Shown one piece after another: positions 39,413 through 48,050 of a DNA stretch of 64,000 nucleotides. Numbering within the stretch: position 1 is the first letter of the stretch; each line of letters begins with the position of its first letter. Under the pieces are notes generated by a model. That model made no database searches. It was given only the letters and a program-made list of their open reading frames with translations, and was not told the origin of the DNA. The position numbers and the translations under genes are program-made. The DNA is from Methylophilus sp. QUAN (GTDB lineage: Bacteria; Pseudomonadota; Gammaproteobacteria; Burkholderiales; Methylophilaceae): assembly GCF_015354445.1 (NCBI RefSeq), contig NZ_JADKYT010000002.1, forward strand, positions 310,001 to 374,000, written 5' to 3'.

Positions 39413-41938
39413 TTAAGCAATCAGGCGTAAGCGATCGAATTCATTTGCCTCGTCGGCATTGATTTTGAATTGATTCACGGATTCAACCAGCGTGTGCACT
39501 TGCTCCAGCATGCTTTCTGCCGCGGCCGCAGCCTCTTCAACTAGCGCCGCATTTTGCTGCGTGGTTTCATCAATTGAGGTCATGGACTCGTAGATTTGTT
39601 CCAGGCCGCTGCTTTGCTGGCCTGAGGCCTCAGAAATCGCCTGTATGCTGTGTGAGACTTGTTGTACGGCATGCACGATCTCATGCATGGTGTGGCCTGC
39701 CTGGCTCACTTGCTTGGCGCTAGCGTTGGTTTGCGAGACGGAGGCGGCAATCAGTTCCTTGATCTCTTTGGCAGAAGCCGCTGAGCGCTTGGCTAGGTTG
39801 CGCACTTCACCAGCAACCACGGCAAAGCCACGGCCTTCTTCGCCCGCGCGGGCGGCTTCCACGGCGGCATTGAGGGCCAGAATGTTAGTCTGGAAGGCGA
39901 TGCTGTCAATCACGCCGGTAATTTGCGCAATTTGCGCCGAGGTTTCATTAATGCCTTGCATGGTGGTGGTTAAGGCATTAAACGCTTCGCCGCCCTGTAA
40001 CGCCATCTGGTTTGCCTGGCTGGCTTGCACGCTGGCCTGTTGGGCATGCTCGGCAGTTTGCCGGATATTGTTGGTCAGGGTTTCGAGGTTGGCGGATGTT
40101 TCTTGTAGCGCATTAGCCTGCGTTTCAGTGCGGCGCGACAGGTCGTTGTTCCCTTTTTCAATTTCAGCCGCCGCAACATGGATCGTTTCTGCTGCCTGTT
40201 TGACCGTTTGTATCGGCGCCACCATGCGTTGCAGAATCTCCTGCGAACCTTGCAATGCTTCCCTGAAGTCTCCTGCGTGGGTAGTCACATCGACCAGGCT
40301 ATACAACTGGCCTTGTTGCGCTTCGCCTGCGATCTGGCGGGTGTCTTCTACCAGACGGTTCACTGCCAAAATGCAGGTATTCAGGTTGTTGATCAGCACC
40401 TTGAAGTCGCCATGATATTGATTGTGGATCGGCGCAGGAATATCACCGGCAGCAATGCGTTTGACGCAGTCTGCGGCCACATGCAGCGGCGAAACCACCG
40501 CATCCAGCGTCTGGTTGATGCCCTGGATGATTTTCTGGAAATCACCGGCGTGCGCTTCAACATCGACGCGGGTATTTAACTGGCCTTGCTGCGCGGCCGA
40601 AGCCAGGTGATGCACATCGCTAATCAGTTGATGAATCGCACCCGTGCAGTGCTTGAGACTGGTTTGCATCAGGTTAAAGTCGCCGACAAAATGTTCTTCA
40701 ATCTGTGTGGGGATATGTCCCGCAGCCATCTGGTCCAGATAGCGGGCGGTGGTTTGCAAAGGCACAACCACGGCGTCCAGTGTTTGGTTAAAGCCTGCGA
40801 CGATCTGTTGAAACTCACCCTGGTGGCGGGACACATCGACGCGGATATTCAGTTGGCCCTGCTCGGCGGCCTGCGACAGGGTATGGACGTCGTTCATCAG
40901 CAGGTTAAAGTTCTGGCGTACTTGTTCAATGCTCTGGTTGATATAGCTGCGCTGGCCGGGGAAGGTTTCCAGTGGCTGGTTAAAGTCGCCCTGGCCAAAG
41001 GCGGTTACTACTTGCAGGGATTTTGTCTGCGCCAGAATATGTTCTTCTACCATCTGGTTGATGCCAGTGGTGAGTTGCTGATAAGCACCATGAAACGGCT
41101 GGCTGTCGATACGGTAATCAATCATGCCGTCACGGTGCTGGCTGGACATTTCATTGAGGGATTGCACGATACTTTGAATCGTCGACTGCATGCGGTGCAT
41201 TTCGCGCAGCAGTTTGCCGGTTTCGTCATTGGTCGTTGGCGCGTCTTGTGAAATGAACTCACCATTGGCAATGTGTTGTGACAAGGTCAATGCCTGTTTG
41301 AGCGGCATAGTAATCGAGCGCGTCATTTTCCAGGCAATGGCCATCGCCATGAGCACGGCAATCAATAAGGCAATTTCGATGTGTTTGTTGGCCTTGGCAA
41401 TGGTGGAGGCAAACTGGCTGGAGGCATCAGTGACGCCAGCAATATTCATATCCATCAGCAGCCGCAGCGAATGGCTCAATGGTTTGTCAGCGCCTTTGAC
41501 TGTGGCATCAATGTCAGTCACGCTCATGCCGTCATCTTTCAGTGCTTCGCAACGCTTGATGGCTTCGCGGTAGGTGTTCACGGCCAGACTGATGTTGCCT
41601 AAGATTTCCTGTTCCTGCTGATTGATCTCGCCGGTAGCGGCATACGCTTTCATGGCTTGTTCGATATCATCCATGCTGTGTTGAAACTTGCTGGCTTCAC
41701 GGCCCCCGCGCAGCACGTAGTTTTTAAAATGGTGTACGGCATCGCCCAGGCCTTTGCTGGCGTTTTCAATCTGAGTTCTTTTCACCAACTGGATGTTTTC
41801 AAAATGTTGCCAGGTGTGATTAATGTGGTTGAAGCCGCGCCAGGCAATCACAAAAATAAAGGTGGTAAACAAGATCAGCAGCGCGTAGCCCAAAAACAAG
41901 CGGGTGCCTACATTTAAATGAGCGATGGATTTCTTCAT
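39413..41938 (-). CDS. Methyl-accepting chemotaxis protein with tandem HAMP-like modules
   Basis: 841-residue inner-membrane chemoreceptor. Membrane helices are at about 14-33 and 187-204, and the periplasmic part (35-186) is helical, like four-helix-bundle sensors. A HAMP domain follows (205-260). Three tandem modules of about 91 residues then run from 361, 452 and 543, each with GQLxxxVDV...GDFQxxxxGxNQ and a HAMP-like segment ([50 protein letters not shown]). The signalling hairpin [22 protein letters not shown] sits before the end. No CheR-binding pentapeptide is at the C-terminus (RLRLIA). No other chemotaxis gene is nearby. The ligand is unknown. Confidence 0.93.
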   Translation of the reverse strand: MKKSIAHLNVGTRLFLGYALLILFTTFIFVIAWRGFNHINHTWQHFENIQLVKRTQIENASKGLGDAVHHFKNYVLRGGREASKFQHSMDDIEQAMKAYAATGEINQQEQEILGNISLAVNTYREAIKRCEALKDDGMSVTDIDATVKGADKPLSHSLRLLMDMNIAGVTDASSQFASTIAKANKHIEIALLIAVLMAMAIAWKMTRSITMPLKQALTLSQHIANGEFISQDAPTTNDETGKLLREMHRMQSTIQSIVQSLNEMSSQHRDGMIDYRIDSQPFHGAYQQLTTGINQMVEEHILAQTKSLQVVTAFGQGDFNQPLETFPGQRSYINQSIEQVRQNFNLLMNDVHTLSQAAEQGQLNIRVDVSRHQGEFQQIVAGFNQTLDAVVVPLQTTARYLDQMAAGHIPTQIEEHFVGDFNLMQTSLKHCTGAIHQLISDVHHLASAAQQGQLNTRVDVEAHAGDFQKIIQGINQTLDAVVSPLHVAADCVKRIAAGDIPAPIHNQYHGDFKVLINNLNTCILAVNRLVEDTRQIAGEAQQGQLYSLVDVTTHAGDFREALQGSQEILQRMVAPIQTVKQAAETIHVAAAEIEKGNNDLSRRTETQANALQETSANLETLTNNIRQTAEHAQQASVQASQANQMALQGGEAFNALTTTMQGINETSAQIAQITGVIDSIAFQTNILALNAAVEAARAGEEGRGFAVVAGEVRNLAKRSAASAKEIKELIAASVSQTNASAKQVSQAGHTMHEIVHAVQQVSHSIQAISEASGQQSSGLEQIYESMTSIDETTQQNAALVEEAAAAAESMLEQVHTLVESVNQFKINADEANEFDRLRLIA

Positions 41939-42178
41939 GCAATTCCTCTGGATAATACTGGGTAAGTCAGCAACATTGCGTTGCCACGGGCGTCACGCTT
42001 TGCGACGCACAACCCATTTACGTAAAATAAATTGGTAAATGAAGGCTTTTAAAAAAAGCTTCACAAAAGATTCATAAAGCGAGCTTGGGCGCCATTTCAG
42101 CGCAGGGGATGGTTGTGGCGGTAATCCGTTGTATGATGACGCGATTGATGACCGCCTACACAATAGAGTTGGGTTTAG

Positions 42179-42661
42179 ATGGCTGAACAGAAAAATTACA
42201 TTACGCCGGAAGGCTATGCCGCGCTGGAAAAAGAATTTCAATACCTAATTAAGGTTGACCGGCCTGAAGTGGTGCGTGTGGTGAGCTGGGCCGCCGGCAA
42301 TGGTGACCGCAGCGAAAACGGCGATTATATTTATGGTAAAAAGCGCCTGCGCCAGATTGATGGGCGTATTCGCTTTTTGACCAAGCGCATGGATGCCGCG
42401 GAGATTGTCTACAGCAATACGCAGACCAACACTGAAAAAGTGTATTTTGGCGCCTGGGTGACGCTGTTCAACCTGGGGGATGATAGCGAAATCACTGTCC
42501 GTATAGTCGGTCAGGACGAATTGGATCCTGCGCAGGGTTATATTTCATGGGTGTCGCCCATGGCCAAAGCACTGTTGGCAAAAAACTTGGGAGATACCGT
42601 GCGCGTGGTCACGCCTGGGGCAGATATTGAATATGAAATTATCGATATCCGTTATGCATAA
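42179..42661 (+). CDS. greB: Transcription elongation factor GreB
   Basis: 160-residue factor that enters the RNA polymerase secondary channel and stimulates cleavage of backtracked RNA. The N-terminal coiled coil carries the acidic tip NGDRSENGDYIYGKKRLRQID, where YIYGKKRLR is the mark of GreB rather than GreA. The C-terminal FKBP-like domain includes SWVSPMAKALLAKNLGD. The start fits the family; upstream is a 240-base gap to the divergent chemoreceptor gene. Confidence 0.96.
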   Translation: MAEQKNYITPEGYAALEKEFQYLIKVDRPEVVRVVSWAAGNGDRSENGDYIYGKKRLRQIDGRIRFLTKRMDAAEIVYSNTQTNTEKVYFGAWVTLFNLGDDSEITVRIVGQDELDPAQGYISWVSPMAKALLAKNLGDTVRVVTPGADIEYEIIDIRYA

Positions 42662-42719
42662 AAACAAAAATTAAGCGGTGACTTGAACTAATCACCATTT
42701 GGCCTTATCTTAGCCGTAT

Positions 42720-43094
42720 ATGCGAAAACGCCTTTGCCTGTTCCTGATTTGCTGGTTGCCATGCTTTGTCATGGCCGCCAACGTCATGTCATTGCAAATG
42801 GCCCTGGCAGAGCAGACATTCATTAGCACTGCCCAGGCACAGCATGATGAGATGCCGTGCCATCATATGGCAGATGAGCATCAAGACATGCATCACGCAG
42901 CTGGCGATCAAACCACCTCTAAGCATCATTGCACAGTGTGTGGCTTTTGCATGGTCACGACTGGTGTTGCTCATTTAGACGCGTTTCCAACCGTTTCCCT
43001 CATTGCACAGTCTAGCGCTGCCCCGTTGTTTGCGGCCGATCCTGTGCACTCTCAAACTTACCCCCCGGCGATCAAACCACCCATATTCAGCTAA
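42720..43094 (+). CDS. Exported Cys/His/Met-rich metal-binding protein, CopL/DUF2946-like
   Basis: 124-residue protein with a signal peptide (MRKRLCLFLICWLPCFVMA). The mature part is rich in His, Met and Cys: MPCHHMADEHQDMHH, then KHHCTVCGFCM with a CX2CX2C group. That composition is typical of periplasmic copper-handling proteins such as CopL or DUF2946 members, although I cannot assign the exact family. It heads a cluster with a beta-barrel-like protein, an HMA-domain protein and a MerT-like membrane protein, which supports a heavy-metal role. Confidence 0.72.
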   Translation: MRKRLCLFLICWLPCFVMAANVMSLQMALAEQTFISTAQAQHDEMPCHHMADEHQDMHHAAGDQTTSKHHCTVCGFCMVTTGVAHLDAFPTVSLIAQSSAAPLFAADPVHSQTYPPAIKPPIFS

Positions 43095-43146
43095 CACACA
43101 GGACAAGTCCGTCCACCCGTTTTGTTAGATTGAATATGGAGGCTAT

Positions 43147-43803
43147 ATGTTTAAGCAACATCATGTTGCGCTTGGTGCCTTACTTCTCTCCCAGTTAATG
43201 ATGCCTGCTCATGCGGCGGCACTCATGGGCTTTGAAGATAGCGCCATGCTCATGACCGAAATCGGTCGCTATAACCAGGAATGGATGTTGAACTACTCGC
43301 CCGCGCTTGGGCATGCCATCGGCGTTGAGCAGATGCGCATGTCGGGCAAAGGTGAGCAGGCCACCACTATCTCTGGCATCAATTACACCGGCCTCATCAA
43401 GCGCTGGAACCTGCCATCGGCGCAAGCCAATGTCTGGTTCAACGGCAGCGTGGGCGAAGCCCGTGGCCAGTATGACGGCTTTGCCTACACGCCCAGCTTG
43501 CAGTTCGATATGGAATCCACGCGGCTGTATTTTCTGGCCAAAGCCCGCATGATCCGTGCGCCCAATATGAACTACGACACTGCCGCGGTGCAGGCCGGGT
43601 TTTCGTTTTATGAAACCGGCTTTAACCAGACGCAGCCGTGGTTTGTGATTGAGGCTAAAACCATGCGTAACAACGATCCCGGCCTGCAAATCACCCCGGC
43701 GTTGCGCTTGATCAACAAAAATTACTTTCTTGAATTTGGTGTCACCAACCCGTGGCAGGGCGAGGGCTTTGCGCCGCGCCTGAATGCCATGTTTGTGTTT
43801 TAA
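43147..43803 (+). CDS. Predicted outer-membrane beta-barrel protein of the metal cluster
   Basis: 218 residues with a signal peptide ending at HAAA (about residue 25). The rest alternates hydrophobic and polar residues with many Tyr, Phe and Trp (YFLAKARMI, WFVIEAKTM, NYFLEFGVTNPW) and ends in phenylalanine (NAMFVF), the usual C-terminal signal of outer-membrane barrels. The N-terminal part has several methionines (ALMGFEDSAMLMTEIG, QMRMSG). GGAGG lies five bases before the ATG. No named family is recognised; a role in metal passage is inferred from neighbours. Confidence 0.68.
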   Translation: MFKQHHVALGALLLSQLMMPAHAAALMGFEDSAMLMTEIGRYNQEWMLNYSPALGHAIGVEQMRMSGKGEQATTISGINYTGLIKRWNLPSAQANVWFNGSVGEARGQYDGFAYTPSLQFDMESTRLYFLAKARMIRAPNMNYDTAAVQAGFSFYETGFNQTQPWFVIEAKTMRNNDPGLQITPALRLINKNYFLEFGVTNPWQGEGFAPRLNAMFVF

Positions 43804-43829
43804 CCAATTAACTTTTAAAGGATATTGAA

Positions 43830-44171
43830 ATGAAAAAATTATTAGTGACTTTGATGTTGTCTGCCATGGCTCCTGCGGCATTTGCCGTGACCACGATTAA
43901 GGCCGAAGTGAACGGCATGGTGTGTGCATTTTGTGCCAAAGGCATAGAGAAAAAACTCAATGCCTTGCCACAAAAACAGGCGGCCTTTGTTGACCTCAAG
44001 AGCCGCGTGGTGGCCTTGCAGTTGAAAGATGGCCAGGACGTGTCGAATGAGGCCTTTAGCAAAGTGATTCAGGATGCCGGTTACTCGGTGGGCAAGCTGG
44101 AGCGCGTTAATCAGACCGTAGAGGCGATCCAGGCAGAGGTGGCCAAGGCCGAGAAGGCAGGCAGCAAGTGA
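43830..44171 (+). CDS. Periplasmic heavy-metal-associated (HMA) domain protein, MerP-like
   Basis: 113-residue exported protein. A signal peptide (MKKLLVTLMLSAMAPAAFA) is followed by a ferredoxin-like HMA domain with the metal-binding pair Cys32 and Cys35 in NGMVCAFCAKGIEK. A short C-terminal coiled-coil-like tail (about 90-113) rich in Glu, Ala and Lys extends beyond the usual MerP length. AAAGGA precedes the ATG. The stop overlaps the next start (TGATG). It likely binds copper(I) or a similar soft metal and hands it to the membrane protein downstream, as MerP does for MerT. Confidence 0.85.
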   Translation: MKKLLVTLMLSAMAPAAFAVTTIKAEVNGMVCAFCAKGIEKKLNALPQKQAAFVDLKSRVVALQLKDGQDVSNEAFSKVIQDAGYSVGKLERVNQTVEAIQAEVAKAEKAGSK

Positions 44172-44560
44172 TGGCGGCAGAAATCAACCATCTGCAAGCC
44201 AGCCGGCGGCTTAACTTACTCTCGCTATTCACCAGTGGTTCGACGCTGATTTGTTGTGCGCTGCCAGCGACGCTGGTGGCCATCGGTTCAGTGGCGACCT
44301 TGACCAGCCTCATCAGTCATTTTCCGCAATTGATCTGGATCAGCGAGCATAAGCCACTGGTGTTTGGTATGGCTGGCGTCATGCTGTTGCTGGCAGGCAT
44401 CATGCAATGGCGGGCACGGTTGCTGCCGTGCCCAACCGACCCGCAATTGGCCGCGTTATGCACGAAAACGCGGCGCCAAAGTGTCTGGATTTACTGGTTC
44501 TCGGTGATTATTTTTCTGGTGGGTGCTTTTTTTGCATTTGTGGCACCGTTGTTCATTTAG
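44171..44560 (+). CDS. MerT-like inner-membrane metal transport protein
   Basis: 129-residue polytopic protein with about three membrane helices: LFTSGSTLICCALPATLVAIG, LVFGMAGVMLLLAGIMQW, and WFSVIIFLVGAFFAFVAPLF. The vicinal Cys28-Cys29 pair in the first helix is the MerT-type metal site; two further cysteines lie in the cytoplasmic-side loop (LLPCP, AALCTK), again as in MerT. Translation is coupled to the HMA gene; an in-frame GTG at 44168 is an alternative start. It ends the cluster before a strong terminator. Mercury reductase and MerR are absent, so mercury detoxification itself is unlikely. Confidence 0.75.
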   Translation: MAAEINHLQASRRLNLLSLFTSGSTLICCALPATLVAIGSVATLTSLISHFPQLIWISEHKPLVFGMAGVMLLLAGIMQWRARLLPCPTDPQLAALCTKTRRQSVWIYWFSVIIFLVGAFFAFVAPLFI

Positions 44561-44574
44561 GATTACGTCATGAA

Positions 44575-44602
44575 AAAAAGCCGACTGAATAGTCGGCTTT
44601 TT
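44575..44602. terminator. Bidirectional rho-independent terminator
   Basis: Twelve-base-pair stem AAAAAGCCGACT / AGTCGGCTTTTT with loop GAAT. It separates the metal cluster from the converging OmpA-type gene. Confidence 0.88.
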
Positions 44603-44618
44603 GATTGTTATCTCAAGG

Positions 44619-45284
44619 TTATTTCGGTGTTGTTTGAGATTCAGGCTCAGCAACAAAGATTTCTACACGGCGGTTTTTCGCACGATTAGCCTCAGTATCA
44701 TTGGCTGCTAACGGTTCATGTGAGCCGCGGCCATCAATGGTGATGCGGCTAAATGCAATGCCGCGCTCGGTCAGGTAATTACGGGCGCTGGCGGCACGAT
44801 TCACTGACAACGGATCATTGACTGCATCTGAGCCGCTACTGTCCGTGTGGCCAACGATATTGACGCGTGCTGCTGGGTTATTTTGTAAGCCAGTGGCAAA
44901 TTTATCCAGGATAGGGCGCAGGTTAGGTTTGATATTGGATTTGCCTTTATCAAACGAAATATCACTCGGGATTTCTAACTTGAGCTGGTTGTTTTCTGTT
45001 TTGGTCACTGCAACGCCCGTGCCCGCTGTTGCCTGTTCCATTTCCTGTTTCTGGGCTTCCATTTTTTTGGACCAGATGTTACCCGCAATTGCACCGGCAC
45101 CGGCACCGACGGCGGCACCGATGACCGCACCTTTACCGCCACCAGCCACTGCACCAATGACACCACCAGCTGCTGCGCCTATGCCTGCGCCTTTCGCTGT
45201 CCCTTTCTGGGTTTCGCTCATATTTGCGCAACCGGACAAGCCAATCGCTGCCGTTAAGACTGAGGCTGTGATTATTTTATGCAT
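44619..45284 (-). CDS. OmpA-family lipoprotein with glycine zipper (YiaD-like)
   Basis: 221-residue outer-membrane lipoprotein. The lipobox is LSGC (Cys19). Glycine-zipper segments (GAGIGAAAGGVIGAVAGGGKG and AAVGAGAGAIAG, about 32-70) come next, then an OmpA-like peptidoglycan-binding domain (about 100-215). The latter has the NIVGHTDSSGSD and NRAKNRRVEIFV motifs, with the Asp and Arg that hold meso-diaminopimelate. It would tether the outer membrane to murein. Monocistronic, between a terminator and a 207-base upstream region. Confidence 0.93.
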   Translation of the reverse strand: MHKIITASVLTAAIGLSGCANMSETQKGTAKGAGIGAAAGGVIGAVAGGGKGAVIGAAVGAGAGAIAGNIWSKKMEAQKQEMEQATAGTGVAVTKTENNQLKLEIPSDISFDKGKSNIKPNLRPILDKFATGLQNNPAARVNIVGHTDSSGSDAVNDPLSVNRAASARNYLTERGIAFSRITIDGRGSHEPLAANDTEANRAKNRRVEIFVAEPESQTTPK

Positions 45285-45491
45285 TCTTTTCTCCCTAATT
45301 TAAGTAAACATGTGTTGCTTTTGTTTGTCCATCAGGAGTGAGGGAAGTTCAGTCCTCAACACGTCCTAATTGCGTATAATCTCACGGTTGATTAAAGCAA
45401 ATTATATTTATGCCGTTGAATAGATAGATAAACGTCAGTCATATTCCGCCACAAACAAAGTGAATGATAGAGAGTACGCAGGTCAGGGTTC

Positions 45492-45995
45492 ATGGTGCCA
45501 CCAGTCATATTAGATATTGAAGCATCCGGTTTCGGCGCGGGCAGTTATCCGGTCGAGATTGGTTACGTCGATACCAGGGGCGAAGTGTGGAGTGCGCAGG
45601 TGCAGCCGCATAGTGACTGGCTGCATTGGGATAAAGAGGCTGAAAAACTGCACCAGCAGTCGCGACAGTCACTTGAGGCGCATGGGCAAACGGCGCAAGA
45701 AATTGCCGCGCATCTTAATCGTGTGTTTGCTGGCCAGACGGTTTATACCGATGGCTGGTACCAGGACTTTGTCTGGTTGCATAGCTTGTATGAAGCGGCT
45801 GGTTTGACTCCACGTTTCAAGCTGGAAGATTTAAGTGTGACGTTAACGCCTGAGCAACAGGCGGTCTGGCATGAGACCAAGCAAGCGGTGAGAGATCGTT
45901 TTGCCTTGCAGCAGCATAGAGCCTCTACCGATGCCAAAGTGTTGCAGCTAACCTGGATAACAACTGCTGAAATGGCTGCTGCGTTGACTGAGTAA
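45492..45995 (+). CDS. DnaQ-fold (DEDDh) 3'-5' exonuclease-like protein
   Basis: 167-residue protein with an RNase T/DnaQ-type exonuclease fold. Exo I is DIEASG (Asp8, Glu10), Exo II is YTDGWYQD (Asp92 likely) and Exo III is HRASTDAKVL (His142, Asp147), so all four acidic residues and the catalytic His are in place. It is short, with no extra domains. The substrate (DNA or RNA) is not evident. A terminator follows at 46012. Confidence 0.83.
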   Translation: MVPPVILDIEASGFGAGSYPVEIGYVDTRGEVWSAQVQPHSDWLHWDKEAEKLHQQSRQSLEAHGQTAQEIAAHLNRVFAGQTVYTDGWYQDFVWLHSLYEAAGLTPRFKLEDLSVTLTPEQQAVWHETKQAVRDRFALQQHRASTDAKVLQLTWITTAEMAAALTE

Positions 45996-46011
45996 TGCTG
46001 GCTGTTGACAT

Positions 46012-46038
46012 AACAAAGCCCCGATAAGGGGCTTTGTT
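46012..46038. terminator. Bidirectional rho-independent terminator
   Basis: Eleven-base-pair stem AACAAAGCCCC / GGGGCTTTGTT with loop GATAA, then TTTTT. It lies between the exonuclease gene and the converging YceI gene. Confidence 0.85.
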
Positions 46039-46050
46039 GTTTTTCAGCGC

Positions 46051-46680
46051 TTATTTACAGCTCTTTTTGGCATCGACTTCAAACTCAATATCCACATCGG
46101 TCCATGTTTTACCCTGATGGAACGCCTGTGTACAAATACGGCCGAACTTCTCAAACGCGCTGCCACCATTAAAGTCTTTGATAATATCCAGCGTGCCTTT
46201 GGCTTGCAAATGACCATTCTTCTCGGTGACTTTCATCGGGATGACTTTGGTCACGTCGTTCATGGTCACGGCCAACTGTAAGTCATTGCCCTGAATTTTC
46301 TCAATTTTGGCGGTGATCTTGCCTGGATTGGCAAAGTTTTTAAACAGGCCAGTCACGACATTCATATTACGGATATTGGCCAGGGCAGGGTCCCAGGTGC
46401 CGCCTTTACCATTGTTCAAGTCATTTGAGGTATCCAGCGAAGTGCTGTCGATATCAATGGTTGCACCTTCGAGCTTGCCGGTAGCAGAGGCCAGTTGATA
46501 TTTTTTAAAGGTATTTTTGGTGACGACATACGATTTGTCTGGCGCACCAAACGCGGTGAATGAGAACTTAAAGGATTTTTCATCTGGGGTGTAAGTACAG
46601 CTGTTTGCCCATACCGCGCTGCTTAATAAACTGCCAATGATTGCTGTTAATGCACGTGCTTGCCACATATTCATATCCAT
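46051..46680 (-). CDS. YceI-like periplasmic protein under a Fur box
   Basis: About 209 residues. A signal peptide (ending ...SSAVWA) precedes a YceI-like lipocalin fold, a family that binds polyisoprenoid-type amphiphiles in the periplasm. Features are FKFSFTAFGAPDKSYVV, the TWDPALANIRN loop and the final VDIEFEV strand. Cysteines (SCTYT, RICTQ, KSCK) may form a disulfide. Three ATGs compete; the one at 46674 has AGGA seven bases away and may be the true start, 46680 being the frame start. A near-consensus Fur site lies 62-80 bases upstream, so expression should respond to iron. The family assignment rests on pattern only. Confidence 0.75.
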   Translation of the reverse strand: MDMNMWQARALTAIIGSLLSSAVWANSCTYTPDEKSFKFSFTAFGAPDKSYVVTKNTFKKYQLASATGKLEGATIDIDSTSLDTSNDLNNGKGGTWDPALANIRNMNVVTGLFKNFANPGKITAKIEKIQGNDLQLAVTMNDVTKVIPMKVTEKNGHLQAKGTLDIIKDFNGGSAFEKFGRICTQAFHQGKTWTDVDIEFEVDAKKSCK

Positions 46681-46741
46681 TTCCTGCCTTATTGTTGATC
46701 TGGTTAAACGCGTAAATGATTGCGATCGCTCGCTTATTTAT

Positions 46742-46760
46742 AGTAATGATAATCATTATC
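46742..46760. promoter_or_regulatory. Fur box upstream of the YceI-like gene
   Basis: AGTAATGATAATCATTATC matches the classical 19-base Fur consensus GATAATGATAATCATTATC at 17 of 19 positions; the mismatches are the first two bases. It lies between the YceI-like gene (minus) and earP (plus), closer to the former. Confidence 0.85.
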
Positions 46761-46908
46761 AATTGCAATCGTTACAGCAAAATTAGAAGGTTTATTTATC
46801 ATAGCGTCCGCTCACACCTTGCTGTTAGCCATAACGCCACATGCTTATGAGCTACATGAATTCAGTTACAATCAATGACTTTTTCGCGCTATCCATGCCT
46901 GTTGTCAG

Positions 46909-48009
46909 ATGACTCATCCAGCACATACAAAATCAACCTGGGATATTTTCTGCAAGGTCGTCGATAATTTTGGCGACATAGGCGTGTGCTGGCGGCTAGC
47001 GCGGCAACTGGCTGATGAATACGATCTCAGCATTCGTTTGTGGGTCGACGATATCGCACTGGCGCAGCAGTTTGCCAGGGAAGGGCATGCGCGTATCAGT
47101 TTGCAGCATTGGATTGAGGCTGATTTTTCGCAGGCAGCCGATGTGGTGATAGAAACCTTTGGTTGCGGCTTGCCAGAGGCTTACCAGCAACACATGATCA
47201 GCCAGCGTTCCATGTGGGTAAACGTTGATTATTTGTCTGCAGAAAGCTGGGTAGACAGTTTTCACGCGCAACCCTCGCCGCAGGCGAATGGGTTGGTGCG
47301 CCATTTCTTTTATCCTGGCTTTACGCAAGCGACAGGGGGGCTGTTACGCGAGGCCAGTTTGCCAGCGTTGCAAGCCAGCGCGCATTGGCAGGATTTGTGC
47401 CTGGAACCGGCGCCCGATCAACTGACATTGTCACTGTTTTGTTATACGCACGCGCCCTTGGCAGCACTGGTAGAGAGCCTGCAGGCTTCAACTGTGCCTG
47501 TACGCGTATTGGTGCCGCAGACGGTGGCGCCCATGTTGGCCGCGGTGCTTGAGATAAATGATTGGCAAGTGGGAGAGTGCGTTAAACGTCAGCAATGCGA
47601 GTTTTTAGTCATTCCGTTTTTATCGCAAGCCGATTACGACCGTTTGCTGTGCCTGTGTGATTTTAATTTTGTGCGCGGTGAAGATAGCTGGATTCGCGCT
47701 TTGTGGGCGGGTAAGCCGATGATCTGGTTGCCTTACCAGCAAAGCGAAGACACGCACCTGGTGAAACTGAATGCGTTTATGGATCATTATCTGGCGCAGG
47801 CCGATGCCGCATTGGCTGAAGTCATACGCCATGCGATGCTGGCGTGGGCGCAGGGGGATTGGCAAGACGCCGATTGGCAGTCATTGCTAGCCGTGTTGCC
47901 GCAGTTGGCGCAGCACGCCAGTACCTTCAAATCAACGCAATCCCAACAGGCTGACCTGGCGACTAACTTGGTGATTTTTATTGAGAAATGTCGTACACAT
48001 CGGGTATAA
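46909..48009 (+). CDS. earP: EF-P arginine rhamnosyltransferase
   Basis: Inverting glycosyltransferase that moves rhamnose from TDP-rhamnose to Arg32 of elongation factor P, needed for rescue of ribosomes at polyproline stretches. The N-terminal motif FCKVVDNFGDIGVCWRLARQL includes Asp19 and Asp23, equivalent to catalytic Asp13 and Asp17 of Pseudomonas EarP. The C-terminal FVRGEDSWIRALWAGKPMIW binds the nucleotide sugar. 366 residues is normal. Its partner efp follows 41 bases later. No clear ribosome site precedes the ATG at 46909. Confidence 0.95.
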   Translation: MTHPAHTKSTWDIFCKVVDNFGDIGVCWRLARQLADEYDLSIRLWVDDIALAQQFAREGHARISLQHWIEADFSQAADVVIETFGCGLPEAYQQHMISQRSMWVNVDYLSAESWVDSFHAQPSPQANGLVRHFFYPGFTQATGGLLREASLPALQASAHWQDLCLEPAPDQLTLSLFCYTHAPLAALVESLQASTVPVRVLVPQTVAPMLAAVLEINDWQVGECVKRQQCEFLVIPFLSQADYDRLLCLCDFNFVRGEDSWIRALWAGKPMIWLPYQQSEDTHLVKLNAFMDHYLAQADAALAEVIRHAMLAWAQGDWQDADWQSLLAVLPQLAQHASTFKSTQSQQADLATNLVIFIEKCRTHRV

Positions 48010-48010
48010 T
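47981..48010 (+). promoter_or_regulatory. Sigma-70-type promoter for efp inside the earP end
   Basis: TTGAGA (47981-47986) and TATAAT (48005-48010) are 18 bases apart. The -35 lies in the last codons of earP, and the -10 covers the base after the stop. It would let efp be expressed at a higher level than earP. Confidence 0.65.
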
Positions 48011-48050
48011 TCCGCGCTTTCAAATCCCGCATACAAATTAAGGCTTATTT

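Noticed and set aside
42039-42064. Imperfect hairpin TGAAGGCTTTT / AAAAGCTTCA upstream of greB
   Set aside because: A bulged, A/T-dominated stem in a divergent promoter region; no sign of an RNA gene or terminator.
44171-44560. True mercury-resistance (mer) operon
   Set aside because: MerR, MerA and a second MerP-like site are missing, and the other neighbours look copper-related.
46580-46768. 62-residue open frame on the minus strand covering the Fur box
   Set aside because: It overlaps the YceI-like gene in another frame and has no ribosome site; the Fur-box explanation is better.
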